From: Massilia phosphatilytica | GTDB taxonomy: Bacteria; Pseudomonadota; Gammaproteobacteria; Burkholderiales; Burkholderiaceae_D | NCBI RefSeq assembly: GCF_002968015.1 | Contig: NZ_PUIP01000004.1 | Span: 124,001 to 188,000, forward strand | Length of the DNA: 64,000 nucleotides | Reading direction: 5' to 3' | Part shown: piece after piece, positions 1 through 7,797 of the stretch | Numbering within the stretch: the stretch's first letter is position 1 | Layout: each line of letters begins with the position of its first letter | Notes under the pieces: model-generated | Databases searched by the model: none | What the model was told of the DNA's origin: nothing | Seen by the model: the letters and a program-made list of their open reading frames with translations, nothing else | Translations under genes and position numbers: made by a program

Positions 1-1283
1 TCGTCATCGAAGGCATCGCCCACGTCATGCAGGGCCATGCGGACCAGGGACGCGTCGCCTACTACAAGGGCCTGCAGATCGCGCACGCGCACCGTTTGAC
101 CCTGTTCGAAGCGAACGCGCTCGGCAACATCGCCGACAGCTGGCTCCAGGACGGCAACTACGCCGAGGCCGAGCGTGCTGCGCGCGCGGCGCTGCCGCTG
201 GCGGCGCAGGCGGGCGATCCTGCCACGCGCCGCATCGCCGAGGCGAACCTCGGTTTCGCGCTGGGCGGGCAGGGACACGTGGCCGAGGGTCTCGTCTACA
301 TTGACCGCGTGCTGGCGGAAGAGCGCGCGGACGGGTCGGAGCCGGACCTCGCGAACATGCTGCTCGAGAAGAGCCGCATGCTGGAACAGGCCGGGCAGGT
401 GCGGCAGGCGTTGCAGGCGCTGCAGGAACACCATCACGTGGCGGCGAAGCTGGCCGAGGCGGAACACGAAAACACGGCCAAGGTGCTGCACGAGCAGTTC
501 GAGGCACAGCGCCGCGCCATCCAGATCGAGAGCCTGCGGCGCGAGAACGCGGTCAAGGATGCGCAGATCCGCAAGCGCCGCGTGTGGCAGCTCATCGCCA
601 CCGCCGGCGCCGGCGTGGCGCTCGTATTGTGCGGCTTCGTGTGGCGGCTGTACCGCCGTTCCGTGCGCACGAGCGCCCGCCTGCGCGAACTGAACGGGGA
701 GCTGGCGTTCCACTCCACGCACGATGCGCTCACGGGCCTGTTGAACCGGCGTTCGTTCCGCGATGCGATGGCGGCCCGCGCATCGGGACCGGGCCGCTGC
801 TTCGTCCTGCTCGACATCGACCACTTCAAGACGATCAACGACCGCCTGGGCCACGCGGCCGGAGACGAGGTGCTCGTGGAAGTGGCGCGCCGGCTGCGCG
901 CGGCGGTGGACGGCCGCAGCACCGTGCTGCGCTGGGGCGGGGAGGAATTCCTCGTGCACGTGGACGGCGGCGACGCCATCGATCACGCGGGCCTCGTGCG
1001 CACGCTGCTGGCCGCGGTGGCGGAGATGCCCGTGACGACGGCGGACGGCCAGCGCCTGGCCGTCACGATCACGGCCGGCGCGCTCTCGCTGCCGGCCGGT
1101 GGCGACGATGCCATCGACTGGCAGCACGCGCTGGCGCTGGCCGATGCGGCCCTGTACCGGGGCAAGCAGGACGGCCGCCGCTGTGCGTATCTCGACGTCG
1201 CCGAGGCCACGGGCGCGGTGGCCCGCACCATGCGGCTGGGTCCCGACTCAGTGCGCCGGCAGGACGAGCAGCTGCAGGCCTGA
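1..1283 (+). CDS. TPR-containing GGDEF diguanylate cyclase (5' truncated by window edge)
   Basis: The reading frame is already open at base 3 and ends at TGA 1281-1283, so the N-terminus lies outside the window. The visible part starts with TPR-like helical repeats (roughly the first 150 residues). A coiled-coil linker follows, then one membrane segment ([20 protein letters not shown]) and a C-terminal GGDEF domain with an intact active site, RWGGEEF, near base 940. It should make cyclic-di-GMP from GTP, with the TPR part sensing on the other side of the membrane. The residues before GGEEF do not form the RxxD product-inhibition I-site. The last 36 bp overlap the convergent CocE-type gene. 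The domain call is firm; the signal sensed is unknown. Confidence 0.9.
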   Translation, partial: VIEGIAHVMQGHADQGRVAYYKGLQIAHAHRLTLFEANALGNIADSWLQDGNYAEAERAARAALPLAAQAGDPATRRIAEANLGFALGGQGHVAEGLVYIDRVLAEERADGSEPDLANMLLEKSRMLEQAGQVRQALQALQEHHHVAAKLAEAEHENTAKVLHEQFEAQRRAIQIESLRRENAVKDAQIRKRRVWQLIATAGAGVALVLCGFVWRLYRRSVRTSARLRELNGELAFHSTHDALTGLLNRRSFRDAMAARASGPGRCFVLLDIDHFKTINDRLGHAAGDEVLVEVARRLRAAVDGRSTVLRWGGEEFLVHVDGGDAIDHAGLVRTLLAAVAEMPVTTADGQRLAVTITAGALSLPAGGDDAIDWQHALALADAALYRGKQDGRRCAYLDVAEATGAVARTMRLGPDSVRRQDEQLQA

Positions 1284-3206
1284 CGGCGTCTGCGCCGCGT
1301 GGTACACGCGCTGCGTGGCCGCCTTGAAGTCTTCCGGCTTCGCCTTCGGGATCGTGACGAACGTCTGCGGGTTCAGGTCGACGAGCGGGAACCAGGAACT
1401 CTGCACCTGCACCATGATGCGGTGGCCGCGGCGGAACGTGTGGTTCACGTCGCCCAGGTGGTAGCTGATCGCCTCGACCTTGCCCGGTACGAACGGTTCC
1501 GGATGCTCGAACCCGTTGCGGAACTTGCCGCGTAGCGGATTCCCGCGCACGAGCTGCTGGTAGCCGGCCATGGTGCCGCGCGGCGGCGCCACGTCGCTGC
1601 CGCGTGCCGGCTGCTCGCCGTTCGGGTATTCGGCCGGGTAGACGTCGATCAGCTTCACGACCCAGTCCGAATCCGTGCCGGTGGTCGAGACGAACAGTCT
1701 CGGCGTGACGGGGCCGGCGACCGTGACGTCGTCCTCGAGCACCTCGCTCTGGTACACGAGGACGTCCGGGCGCGTGGCGGCGAAGCGCTGGTCCGACACC
1801 ATGTATTCCTGCGGCACCGACGTGGCCGGGTAGCCGATGTACGGCACGGGCTTGTTCGGATCGGACACGTACTCGTCGTAGCCTGCGTTCGCGCCAGGCT
1901 GCTGCCATGCCAGCGTGCCGTTCGGGCCGAAATACAGGGTGCGCGCCTTCGCCTGCACCGGAGGCCAGGCCGTGTAGCGGCGCCACACGTTGGAGCCGGT
2001 CTCGAACGCGGTCACTTCCGCGATGGGCTGCGCGGGCTTGACGCCCTTGAGCTGCTGTTCGAAGAACGGGAACTGGATGTGCTGGCGGAAGTACTCGCCG
2101 GTCTTGCTGTCGAATGACACGCGGCCCAGCTGCTTGCCGTCGTAGCGCGCCCACCCGCCGTGCACCCACGGGCCCATCACGAGACCGTTGAAGATGCCGG
2201 GGTTGTTCTTGCGGATGGCATGGTAGGTCGTGAACGGGCCTTGCGGGTCCTCGGCGTCGAACCAGCCGCCGACGGTCAGCACGGCCGCCTTCACGTTCTT
2301 CAGGTGCGGTGCGATGGCGCGCGTCTGCCAGAAGCTGTCGTAGGTGTCGTGCTCGATCGTCGGCGCGAGCAGGGCGCGCTGCTTGTCCGTCATGGTGCCG
2401 AGGATGTTCGCCAGGGTGCGATGCCTGAGGAAGAAGTCGTAGGCGTCGGCCGCGCCGTAGTCGAAGTCAGTCCACGTCTTCGGCAGCGGCGTCGGGTTCT
2501 GCTGCTCCGTGAACGACGCGTAGAAGCCGAAGTTCGCGGCCAGCATGAAGGCGCCGCCGTGGTACGAATCGTCGCCCATGTACAGGTCCGTCACGGGCGC
2601 CTGCGGCGACGCGGCCTTGATCGCGGGATGCGAATCGATGATGCTCGCCGACGTGTAGAAGCCCGGATAGCTGATGCCGAGAATGCCGGCCTTGCCGTTG
2701 TTGTTCGGGACGTGCTTCAACAGCCATTCCATCGTGTCGTACATGTCCTGGCTTTCCTGGCCTTCGCCGGCGGCCCGCTGCGGGTTCACGTGCGGCGTCA
2801 TTTCCTGCCACCGGCCCTCGGACATGTAGCGGCCGCGCACATCCTGCTTGACGAAGATGTAGCCCGCGTCCTCGAACTCCTTCGACGGCCCGATCTGCTT
2901 CGGGAACCAATCCTCGCCGTAATGCAGCTCGCCGTCGGCCTGCACGCCTGCGCTGTACGGCGTGCGGTTGACGAGGAACGGGTACGTCTTCGACGCATCC
3001 TTCGGCACGTACACGACGGTGAACAGCTTCGTCCCGTCCCGCATCGGGATGCGGTATTCGTACTTCGTGTACGTCTCGCGCAGGTCGCGCGGGGCGGGCT
3101 TGGCGTCTTCGAACGCGTGGGCGGTGGCCGGGGGCAGGGCGGTGCACGCGCAGGCCACCAGCAGGGTAAGCAGGGGCAGGCGTGCGGACAGGGAGCGACG
3201 GGTCAT
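1248..3206 (-). CDS. Exported CocE/NonD-family (peptidase S15-like) hydrolase
   Basis: This 652-aa protein belongs to the X-Pro dipeptidyl-peptidase / glutaryl-7-ACA acylase / cocaine esterase family. The nucleophile motif GISYPG sits in the alpha/beta-hydrolase half. The acid region reads GGWFDAEDPQG, the histidine region GPWVHGG, and a C-terminal jelly-roll portion follows. The N-terminus (MTRRSLSARLPLLTLL) is a Sec signal ending in either a lipobox-like LVAC or an AHA cleavage site. The ATG at 3206 is chosen because it overlaps the TGA of the upstream permease (ATGA), so the two are translationally coupled. It is the last gene of a GntR/ABC-ATPase/permease operon, which suggests it handles a substrate or product of that exporter. 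The substrate cannot be told from sequence. The 3' end overlaps the GGDEF gene by 36 bp. Confidence 0.88.
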   Translation of the reverse strand: MTRRSLSARLPLLTLLVACACTALPPATAHAFEDAKPAPRDLRETYTKYEYRIPMRDGTKLFTVVYVPKDASKTYPFLVNRTPYSAGVQADGELHYGEDWFPKQIGPSKEFEDAGYIFVKQDVRGRYMSEGRWQEMTPHVNPQRAAGEGQESQDMYDTMEWLLKHVPNNNGKAGILGISYPGFYTSASIIDSHPAIKAASPQAPVTDLYMGDDSYHGGAFMLAANFGFYASFTEQQNPTPLPKTWTDFDYGAADAYDFFLRHRTLANILGTMTDKQRALLAPTIEHDTYDSFWQTRAIAPHLKNVKAAVLTVGGWFDAEDPQGPFTTYHAIRKNNPGIFNGLVMGPWVHGGWARYDGKQLGRVSFDSKTGEYFRQHIQFPFFEQQLKGVKPAQPIAEVTAFETGSNVWRRYTAWPPVQAKARTLYFGPNGTLAWQQPGANAGYDEYVSDPNKPVPYIGYPATSVPQEYMVSDQRFAATRPDVLVYQSEVLEDDVTVAGPVTPRLFVSTTGTDSDWVVKLIDVYPAEYPNGEQPARGSDVAPPRGTMAGYQQLVRGNPLRGKFRNGFEHPEPFVPGKVEAISYHLGDVNHTFRRGHRIMVQVQSSWFPLVDLNPQTFVTIPKAKPEDFKAATQRVYHAAQTPSGLQLLVLPAH

Positions 3207-5077
3207 GACTTCCTTGGCGGGTTGACAAAACCGCCAGTATAGATCGCCGCCCGGCCGGCCGCCATGGTCCGCCTGCGCGGCCGCAGGATCATCAGCGACA
3301 GCAGCGCCGGCACGCCGAGCAGCAGGCAGGCCGCGCACCAGGCGCCGCGCGCCGTGCGCCCGAGGCCCGCGCGCGGTGCCCACCAGGCCGCACCCACGCC
3401 CGCCAGGAGCGCGGCCGCGAGCGCCGCGGCCCACACGGCGGCCGGACGCGCCTGCCGCAGCGGGGCGAAGTGGTCCACGCCGGCGTCGGGAATGGTGCCG
3501 TCGTCGATCAGCAGGTCGGGCAGCGACACCAGCGCATGCAGCGCGGGCGACACCCACCAGGCGCGGTGCTCGAACAGCGGCGCGAAGTCGTGCCCGATCT
3601 CGCGCCGTGCCACTTCCTGCACGCGCGCCGACAGGTCGACGAGATACGTCACCTGTTGCGACGCGGGGTAACCGTCGGCCTGGCGGTGGCCGTACACGAA
3701 GGTGACGAGCGTGCCGTCCGGGACCTCGGCGGCGTTTACGTGTTCGAGATCGCCGTACGGCAGCGGCAGCGGCACTTCGGCGGCGGCGGTCGGCGTGCCG
3801 GCGGCCGGCGTACGGGCGTCCGGCGTCAGGAGCACGACGCGGCTGTTGGTCGGTACGAGCATGTGCCGCCCCGGGATGACGAGCCGGCCGGCCAGTTGCT
3901 CACTGCCGTCCACGTGCAGGACGTGCTCCAGCCGCGTGCCTGCTTCGTCGGCCCGGTACAGGTTGTGCGCGTCGAAGAACCATTGCACGCCGCGGTTGCC
4001 GCCTGAGCCGACCGGTACGGTGGCGAAGGGCGCGCGCGAGCCGGCGCCGCCGGTGCCGAACATCCCCTGGTCGGCGCGGGTGCGCAGGTTGACGCCGTGG
4101 TACCGCATGCGGTCGTGGCTGAAGGTCCAGAGCGTGTCCCTGCTGACGAAGTTCTGCATCCCCCGCCCCGTCATGATGCCGCGCACGCCGTACTGGCGGG
4201 TGAGGGGGCCGAGGCCGAATGCCGGGTGCCCGTCCAGCCAGGCACGCCAGCCGGTCGCGCGCGGGTCCTTGCTTCCGGCCAGGCCGGCCATCAACGCTTC
4301 CTTCGCATTGAAGCGGCGGGTTTCGGTGTACGTGCCGGGGCGCGGCGGCTCTTGCGCCTGCGGATGCGCGCCGGCGACCAGCAGGCCCGCCTGCCAGGCC
4401 ATCGAGCCTCCCCACAACAGGGCGACGTAGATACAAGCCTGCAGTGGGAGTGCCGAAGCCGCGGTGGCGACTGCATCGTCGGCCGTGCTGCGGTTCGGGC
4501 GGAACACCGTGTACAGCAGCGCCAGCAGGACGGCGGCGCAGGCGGCGGTGATCCCGAGCACCGTCGTGGCGGTGGCGAGGCGCATCGTCAGCACGGCGGG
4601 CAGCACGAACACGACGAAGGCCCAGCGGCTCCGGTGGAGCATGACATAGCCGCCGGCCAGCCAGGCGGTCAGCGCGGACAGCGCGAGCCAGGCGGCGCCG
4701 GCGTAGCTGCGCGCGTCGACGACGTTGTGCGTGTAATGCTGCAGCATGAGCAGCAGGGTGCACAGCGGCAGGGCCACGGCGCAGGCGCTCAGCGTGGCGG
4801 CGGCCAGCACGAGCGCCGCGAGGATGCGGGCGCGGTGCACGGGCCGGTGCTGCAGCCAGATCCAGCGGCTGGCCTGGCGGTAGCTGCCGAACTGGAAGAC
4901 CGCGAGGATCAGGCCCGTCACCATGTAGAAGCCCGCCATGACGACGTGCAGGGCCACCGGCCCGTTGGGGATGTCCACCATCTGCTGGAGGACGGCCAGG
5001 CCGAGGAGGTTGGCCAGGGCGTACGCGGCGGCGGCGCGACGGAAGCGGCGCAGTTCGCCCAGGAAGAAGTCGAGCAT
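3203..5077 (-). CDS. Multispanning ABC transporter permease-like protein with large extracytoplasmic domain
   Basis: 624 aa. About six hydrophobic helices fill the first ~240 residues. A hydrophilic region of roughly 300 residues (about 245-545) follows, then one or two more helices near the C-terminus. An AAGGAG ribosome site precedes ATG 5077. It sits 9 bp after the ATPase gene and overlaps the hydrolase start by 4 bp, so it is most likely the membrane partner of that ATPase. I recognise no specific family motif. The assignment rests on topology and operon position, as in GntR(YtrA)-controlled ABC systems. The long extracytoplasmic insert may contact a substrate or the exported hydrolase encoded next; that is inference. 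Confidence 0.7.
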   Translation of the reverse strand: MLDFFLGELRRFRRAAAAYALANLLGLAVLQQMVDIPNGPVALHVVMAGFYMVTGLILAVFQFGSYRQASRWIWLQHRPVHRARILAALVLAAATLSACAVALPLCTLLLMLQHYTHNVVDARSYAGAAWLALSALTAWLAGGYVMLHRSRWAFVVFVLPAVLTMRLATATTVLGITAACAAVLLALLYTVFRPNRSTADDAVATAASALPLQACIYVALLWGGSMAWQAGLLVAGAHPQAQEPPRPGTYTETRRFNAKEALMAGLAGSKDPRATGWRAWLDGHPAFGLGPLTRQYGVRGIMTGRGMQNFVSRDTLWTFSHDRMRYHGVNLRTRADQGMFGTGGAGSRAPFATVPVGSGGNRGVQWFFDAHNLYRADEAGTRLEHVLHVDGSEQLAGRLVIPGRHMLVPTNSRVVLLTPDARTPAAGTPTAAAEVPLPLPYGDLEHVNAAEVPDGTLVTFVYGHRQADGYPASQQVTYLVDLSARVQEVARREIGHDFAPLFEHRAWWVSPALHALVSLPDLLIDDGTIPDAGVDHFAPLRQARPAAVWAAALAAALLAGVGAAWWAPRAGLGRTARGAWCAACLLLGVPALLSLMILRPRRRTMAAGRAAIYTGGFVNPPRKS

Positions 5078-5086
5078 GGGGTCTCC

Positions 5087-6007
5087 TTACGCGGCAAGCA
5101 GGGTGGGCGCCGGACGGGCATGGCCGTGGGCGAGGAAGGCATTCACGGCGCGGTCCAGGCCGAGCGGCATCGCCTGGACGGACTGCGCACCCAGCAGCTT
5201 GAGGCGTGCGCCGAATTTGTCGTCCTGGTCGAACACGACCACGTGGGTCAGGTGGTCGATGACCTGCACCTGCAGCACGCCCGGAAGCTGGCGGACCTCC
5301 GGCACCTTGGCCGGGAACGCGGCGACCCACAGCCGGATGCGGTCGCAGAAGTCGTCCGGCCCGCTCATGTAGCGCATGCGGCCGCGCTCGAGGATCACGA
5401 GGTTGTCCGCGACGCGCTCGATCTCGTCCATTTGGTGCGAGCAGTAGACGACGGTGGCGCCGGCGTCGTCCAGGGTGCCTTGCAGCATGGCGTCGAGGAA
5501 GGCGCGCTTGGCGACGACGTCCAGGCCCAGCGTGGGCTCGTCGAGGATCAGCAATTCCGGGCCCTGTGCCAGCGCCATGGCGAGGTTCAGTCCCGCGCGT
5601 TCGCCGCGCGACAGCTCGCGGACGCGCTGCCCGGGTTCGACGTTGAAATGGCCGAGCACCTCGTCGTGGCGGGCGGCGTTCCAGCGCGGATACTGGCGGC
5701 GCTGCATGTCCGTCACGTCGCGCACGCGCATCCACCCGGGCAGCGTGTGCTCTTCGTTGACGAAGCCGATGCGTTCGCGCAGCGCAGGCGTCAGGCGGCG
5801 GCAGTCGTGGCCGAGGATGCGCGCGCTGCCGCCGGTGGCCGGCTCGAAGCCGAGCAGCACGCGGAACAGCGTGGATTTGCCGGCGCCGTTGGCGCCCACG
5901 AAGGCGTGGATGCCGCCGCGCGGCAGGCGCAAGGTCAGGTGGTCGAGGGCGGGCTTGCGCTGGTAGGCCAGGCACAGGTCCTCGGTATCGATGGCGTAGT
6001 CGCTCAT
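5087..6007 (-). CDS. ABC transporter ATP-binding protein
   Basis: 306 aa. Walker A is GANGAGKST (residues 38-46). The signature is the variant LSRGE in place of LSGGQ, and Walker B is LLILDEPTLGLD with the catalytic Glu present. It powers transport with the neighbouring permease. The start ATG at 6007 overlaps the TGA of the GntR gene (ATGA), so regulator and ATPase are co-translated. The C-terminal ~70 residues, after the nucleotide-binding domain, resemble the extra tail of multidrug or exporter-type ATPases such as CcmA-like proteins. The cargo is not known. Confidence 0.92.
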   Translation of the reverse strand: MSDYAIDTEDLCLAYQRKPALDHLTLRLPRGGIHAFVGANGAGKSTLFRVLLGFEPATGGSARILGHDCRRLTPALRERIGFVNEEHTLPGWMRVRDVTDMQRRQYPRWNAARHDEVLGHFNVEPGQRVRELSRGERAGLNLAMALAQGPELLILDEPTLGLDVVAKRAFLDAMLQGTLDDAGATVVYCSHQMDEIERVADNLVILERGRMRYMSGPDDFCDRIRLWVAAFPAKVPEVRQLPGVLQVQVIDHLTHVVVFDQDDKFGARLKLLGAQSVQAMPLGLDRAVNAFLAHGHARPAPTLLAA

Positions 6008-6414
6008 GCGGTTGTTTTGGTCTCGTAGTGGGAAAGCTCGGCCGCCACGCGGTCGAGGATGGTCTGCTGCGGCATGTCGAGGCCGATCACGTCGCTGACG
6101 AAGCGGTCGACCGCTTCGGCGAAGCGGCGTTCGCGTTCCGCGTCCGACAGGCGCTGGCGCTGCTCGGCCACGAACAGTCCCAGTCCGGTGCGGGACAACA
6201 GCCAGCCTTCGGCCGTCAGCTCGGCATAGGCCTTGGCCACCGTGTTCGGATTGATCGACAGCTGCTGCGCCAGGCCGCGCACGCTGGGCAGCGCGTCGCC
6301 CGGTATCAGGTCGCCGCCGGCGATCTGGCGCTTGATACCGTCGGTGATCTGGCGGGTGATGGGACGCGGATCGCCGGTCACGATCTGCAGCATCAACAGG
6401 GCACGTCTTGTCAT
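6004..6414 (-). CDS. GntR-family (YtrA-subfamily) transcriptional regulator
   Basis: 136 aa. A winged-helix GntR domain (PITRQITDGIKRQIAGGDL, PSVRGLAQQL, NPNTVAKAY) fills the first ~75 residues. Only a short helical tail follows instead of a FadR- or UTRA-type effector domain, which is the YtrA layout. YtrA regulators usually head and repress the ABC-transporter operon they belong to, and this gene is first in such an operon. A perfect palindrome starts 10 bp upstream of the ATG and is the likely operator. There is no clear ribosome site before ATG 6414 or the internal ATG at 6393; translation may be leaderless or start at either. Confidence 0.9.
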   Translation of the reverse strand: MTRRALLMLQIVTGDPRPITRQITDGIKRQIAGGDLIPGDALPSVRGLAQQLSINPNTVAKAYAELTAEGWLLSRTGLGLFVAEQRQRLSDAERERRFAEAVDRFVSDVIGLDMPQQTILDRVAAELSHYETKTTA

Positions 6415-6424
6415 GGTGAATTCA

Positions 6425-6438
6425 CTGTACTAGTACAG
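6425..6438. promoter_or_regulatory. Perfect 14-bp palindrome, probable GntR/YtrA operator
   Basis: CTGTACTAGTACAG is an exact inverted repeat. Its right half AGTACAG recurs at 6441-6447. It lies just upstream of the GntR start codon, where binding would block the promoter of the GntR/ABC/hydrolase operon. YtrA-type regulators bind GTAC-containing palindromes. Binding here is inferred from position and symmetry. Confidence 0.6.
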
Positions 6439-6492
6439 GTAGTACAGTAGCACCGCTGTTTCGCCTTCGTCAAGCGTCGTGATGACGCGGTG

Positions 6493-7530
6493 TCAGCGCT
6501 TGGCGGGGTGCCAGACCGCACGGCGGCGCATGAACAGCGCCGCGGCGGCGACAAGCGCGAGGACGGCGCCCAGCAGCGCCGCCTGCGCCAGCGCGCACCC
6601 GGCGGCGAACGCGACGATCGCGGCGGCGAGCTGCCAGCCGTCCAGGTCAAGCGCACCGACGGTGCCTGCCGCGGCCATGCCGTGCAGCAGGCCGCAGCCG
6701 GTGGCGTACCACGTCTCGCGGCCCGCGAACAGCGGGCGCAGTCCGTGCACGGCCGCCAGCATGAGGGCGCCCGCGGCCAGTGCGTCGGGGACGCCGGCGG
6801 GCAGCCGGAACCACCCGGGCGCGCCCGCCAGCAGCGCGAGCGCCTGTCCCAGTGCGAACGCGGCGCCAATGCGCGCCAGCAGGGCCGGCGAGCGTGCGGC
6901 CGCCGGCAGGGCCAGCACGAGCAGGAGCAGCAGGTAGCGTCCCGCTTCCGCCGCCTGGCGCACGCCCAGCCTGCAGGCGGCCAGCCAGCCGCGCCAGCCC
7001 CCGCCATCCGCGCGGTCGAGGGCGACCCGGCCGCGCGGCGCGTCCAGCAGCGCGACGGTGGCCGGGTGGCCGGCGAGCACGCCGCCATCCCAGTCGCTGC
7101 GGATCGCCAGGCGGGTGGCGTGGCCAGGCAGCTCGCGCGCGATGGCGTCGTAGCCCAGCACGAAGCGGCGCGGGCTGGCGCCGGCGGGCGGCGTCAGGAC
7201 CGCGTGCGCGACGAGCACGCGCGGCACGGCATCGACGGCGACGCGCATGTCCGCGAGTTCCACCGACCAGTGGCGTCCGTCGTCCGTGACGGGATCGATG
7301 CGCGCGCCGAGATAGCGCGCCAGTTCCGTGTGCAGGCGGCCCCGCACGGGCAGCGGCGACGCGGGCAGCGGCCGTCCCAGCGCCGTCGCCAGGTCGCGCA
7401 GCGGCAGCCGCAGTTCGGCCAGCACGGCATCATCGCGGAATTCGAGCAGGACTTCGGCGTCGGCCGCCGCGGCGCTGCCGGACCAGGCCAGCGCGAGCCA
7501 GGCGAGGACGAGACGGAACAGGACGTTCAT
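6493..7530 (-). CDS. HupE/UreJ_2-like membrane protein with degenerate metal motif
   Basis: 345 aa. A signal peptide (MNVLFRLVLAWLALAW) leads into an extracytoplasmic domain of ~150 residues. About seven membrane helices follow, and the protein ends in a basic tail. The layout fits HupE/UreJ_2 proteins, proposed to be metal (Ni/Co) carriers. The usual first-helix motif with His and Asp (H..xGxDHLLF) is here GVRQAAEAGRYLLLL, so the polar ligands appear lost. A later His (LLHGMAAAG) is kept. It is translationally coupled (ATGA) to a 58-aa gene upstream. Family membership is moderately certain; a transport function is doubtful given the missing residues. Confidence 0.65.
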   Translation of the reverse strand: MNVLFRLVLAWLALAWSGSAAAADAEVLLEFRDDAVLAELRLPLRDLATALGRPLPASPLPVRGRLHTELARYLGARIDPVTDDGRHWSVELADMRVAVDAVPRVLVAHAVLTPPAGASPRRFVLGYDAIARELPGHATRLAIRSDWDGGVLAGHPATVALLDAPRGRVALDRADGGGWRGWLAACRLGVRQAAEAGRYLLLLLVLALPAAARSPALLARIGAAFALGQALALLAGAPGWFRLPAGVPDALAAGALMLAAVHGLRPLFAGRETWYATGCGLLHGMAAAGTVGALDLDGWQLAAAIVAFAAGCALAQAALLGAVLALVAAAALFMRRRAVWHPAKR

Positions 7531-7703
7531 CGCGTGCGCACGGCCCCGGGTGCGGGGTGGAGCGGCGCCGGGGCGGCGGCAACCCGGACGAGCGGCGCGC
7601 GCACCGGGACGATGTCGCGGCCGCTGCGGGACGCGAGCAGCATTGGGATCGCCAGCGCGAGGCTGGCGGTGAGCTGTTTGTAGGGCAGGGCGGGCAGGTG
7701 CAT
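7527..7703 (-). CDS. Small hypothetical protein coupled to the HupE-like gene
   Basis: 58 aa from ATG 7703, with a GAG-rich weak ribosome site. One hydrophobic segment (LTASLALAIPMLLAS) is followed by a Pro/Ala/Val-rich tail. Its TGA overlaps the ATG of the HupE-like gene (ATGA), which is the main reason to believe it is real. No family is recognised. It may be a small membrane or secreted protein, or a leader ORF that couples translation. Confidence 0.5.
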   Translation of the reverse strand: MHLPALPYKQLTASLALAIPMLLASRSGRDIVPVRAPLVRVAAAPAPLHPAPGAVRTR

Positions 7704-7797
7704 GGTCTCGTCTCGGTTCCTGCGCCGGAGTATGGACGCGGTGGCCGTCAAGGCGCTGACGGTTTGTGTAAATCTTTGCAAAGGCGCGCGGCTCCGC

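Noticed and set aside
3207-3557. Longer N-terminus for the CocE-type hydrolase (from 3557)
   Set aside because: The extension only re-reads the permease gene out of frame, and a signal peptide begins exactly at the ATG at 3206.
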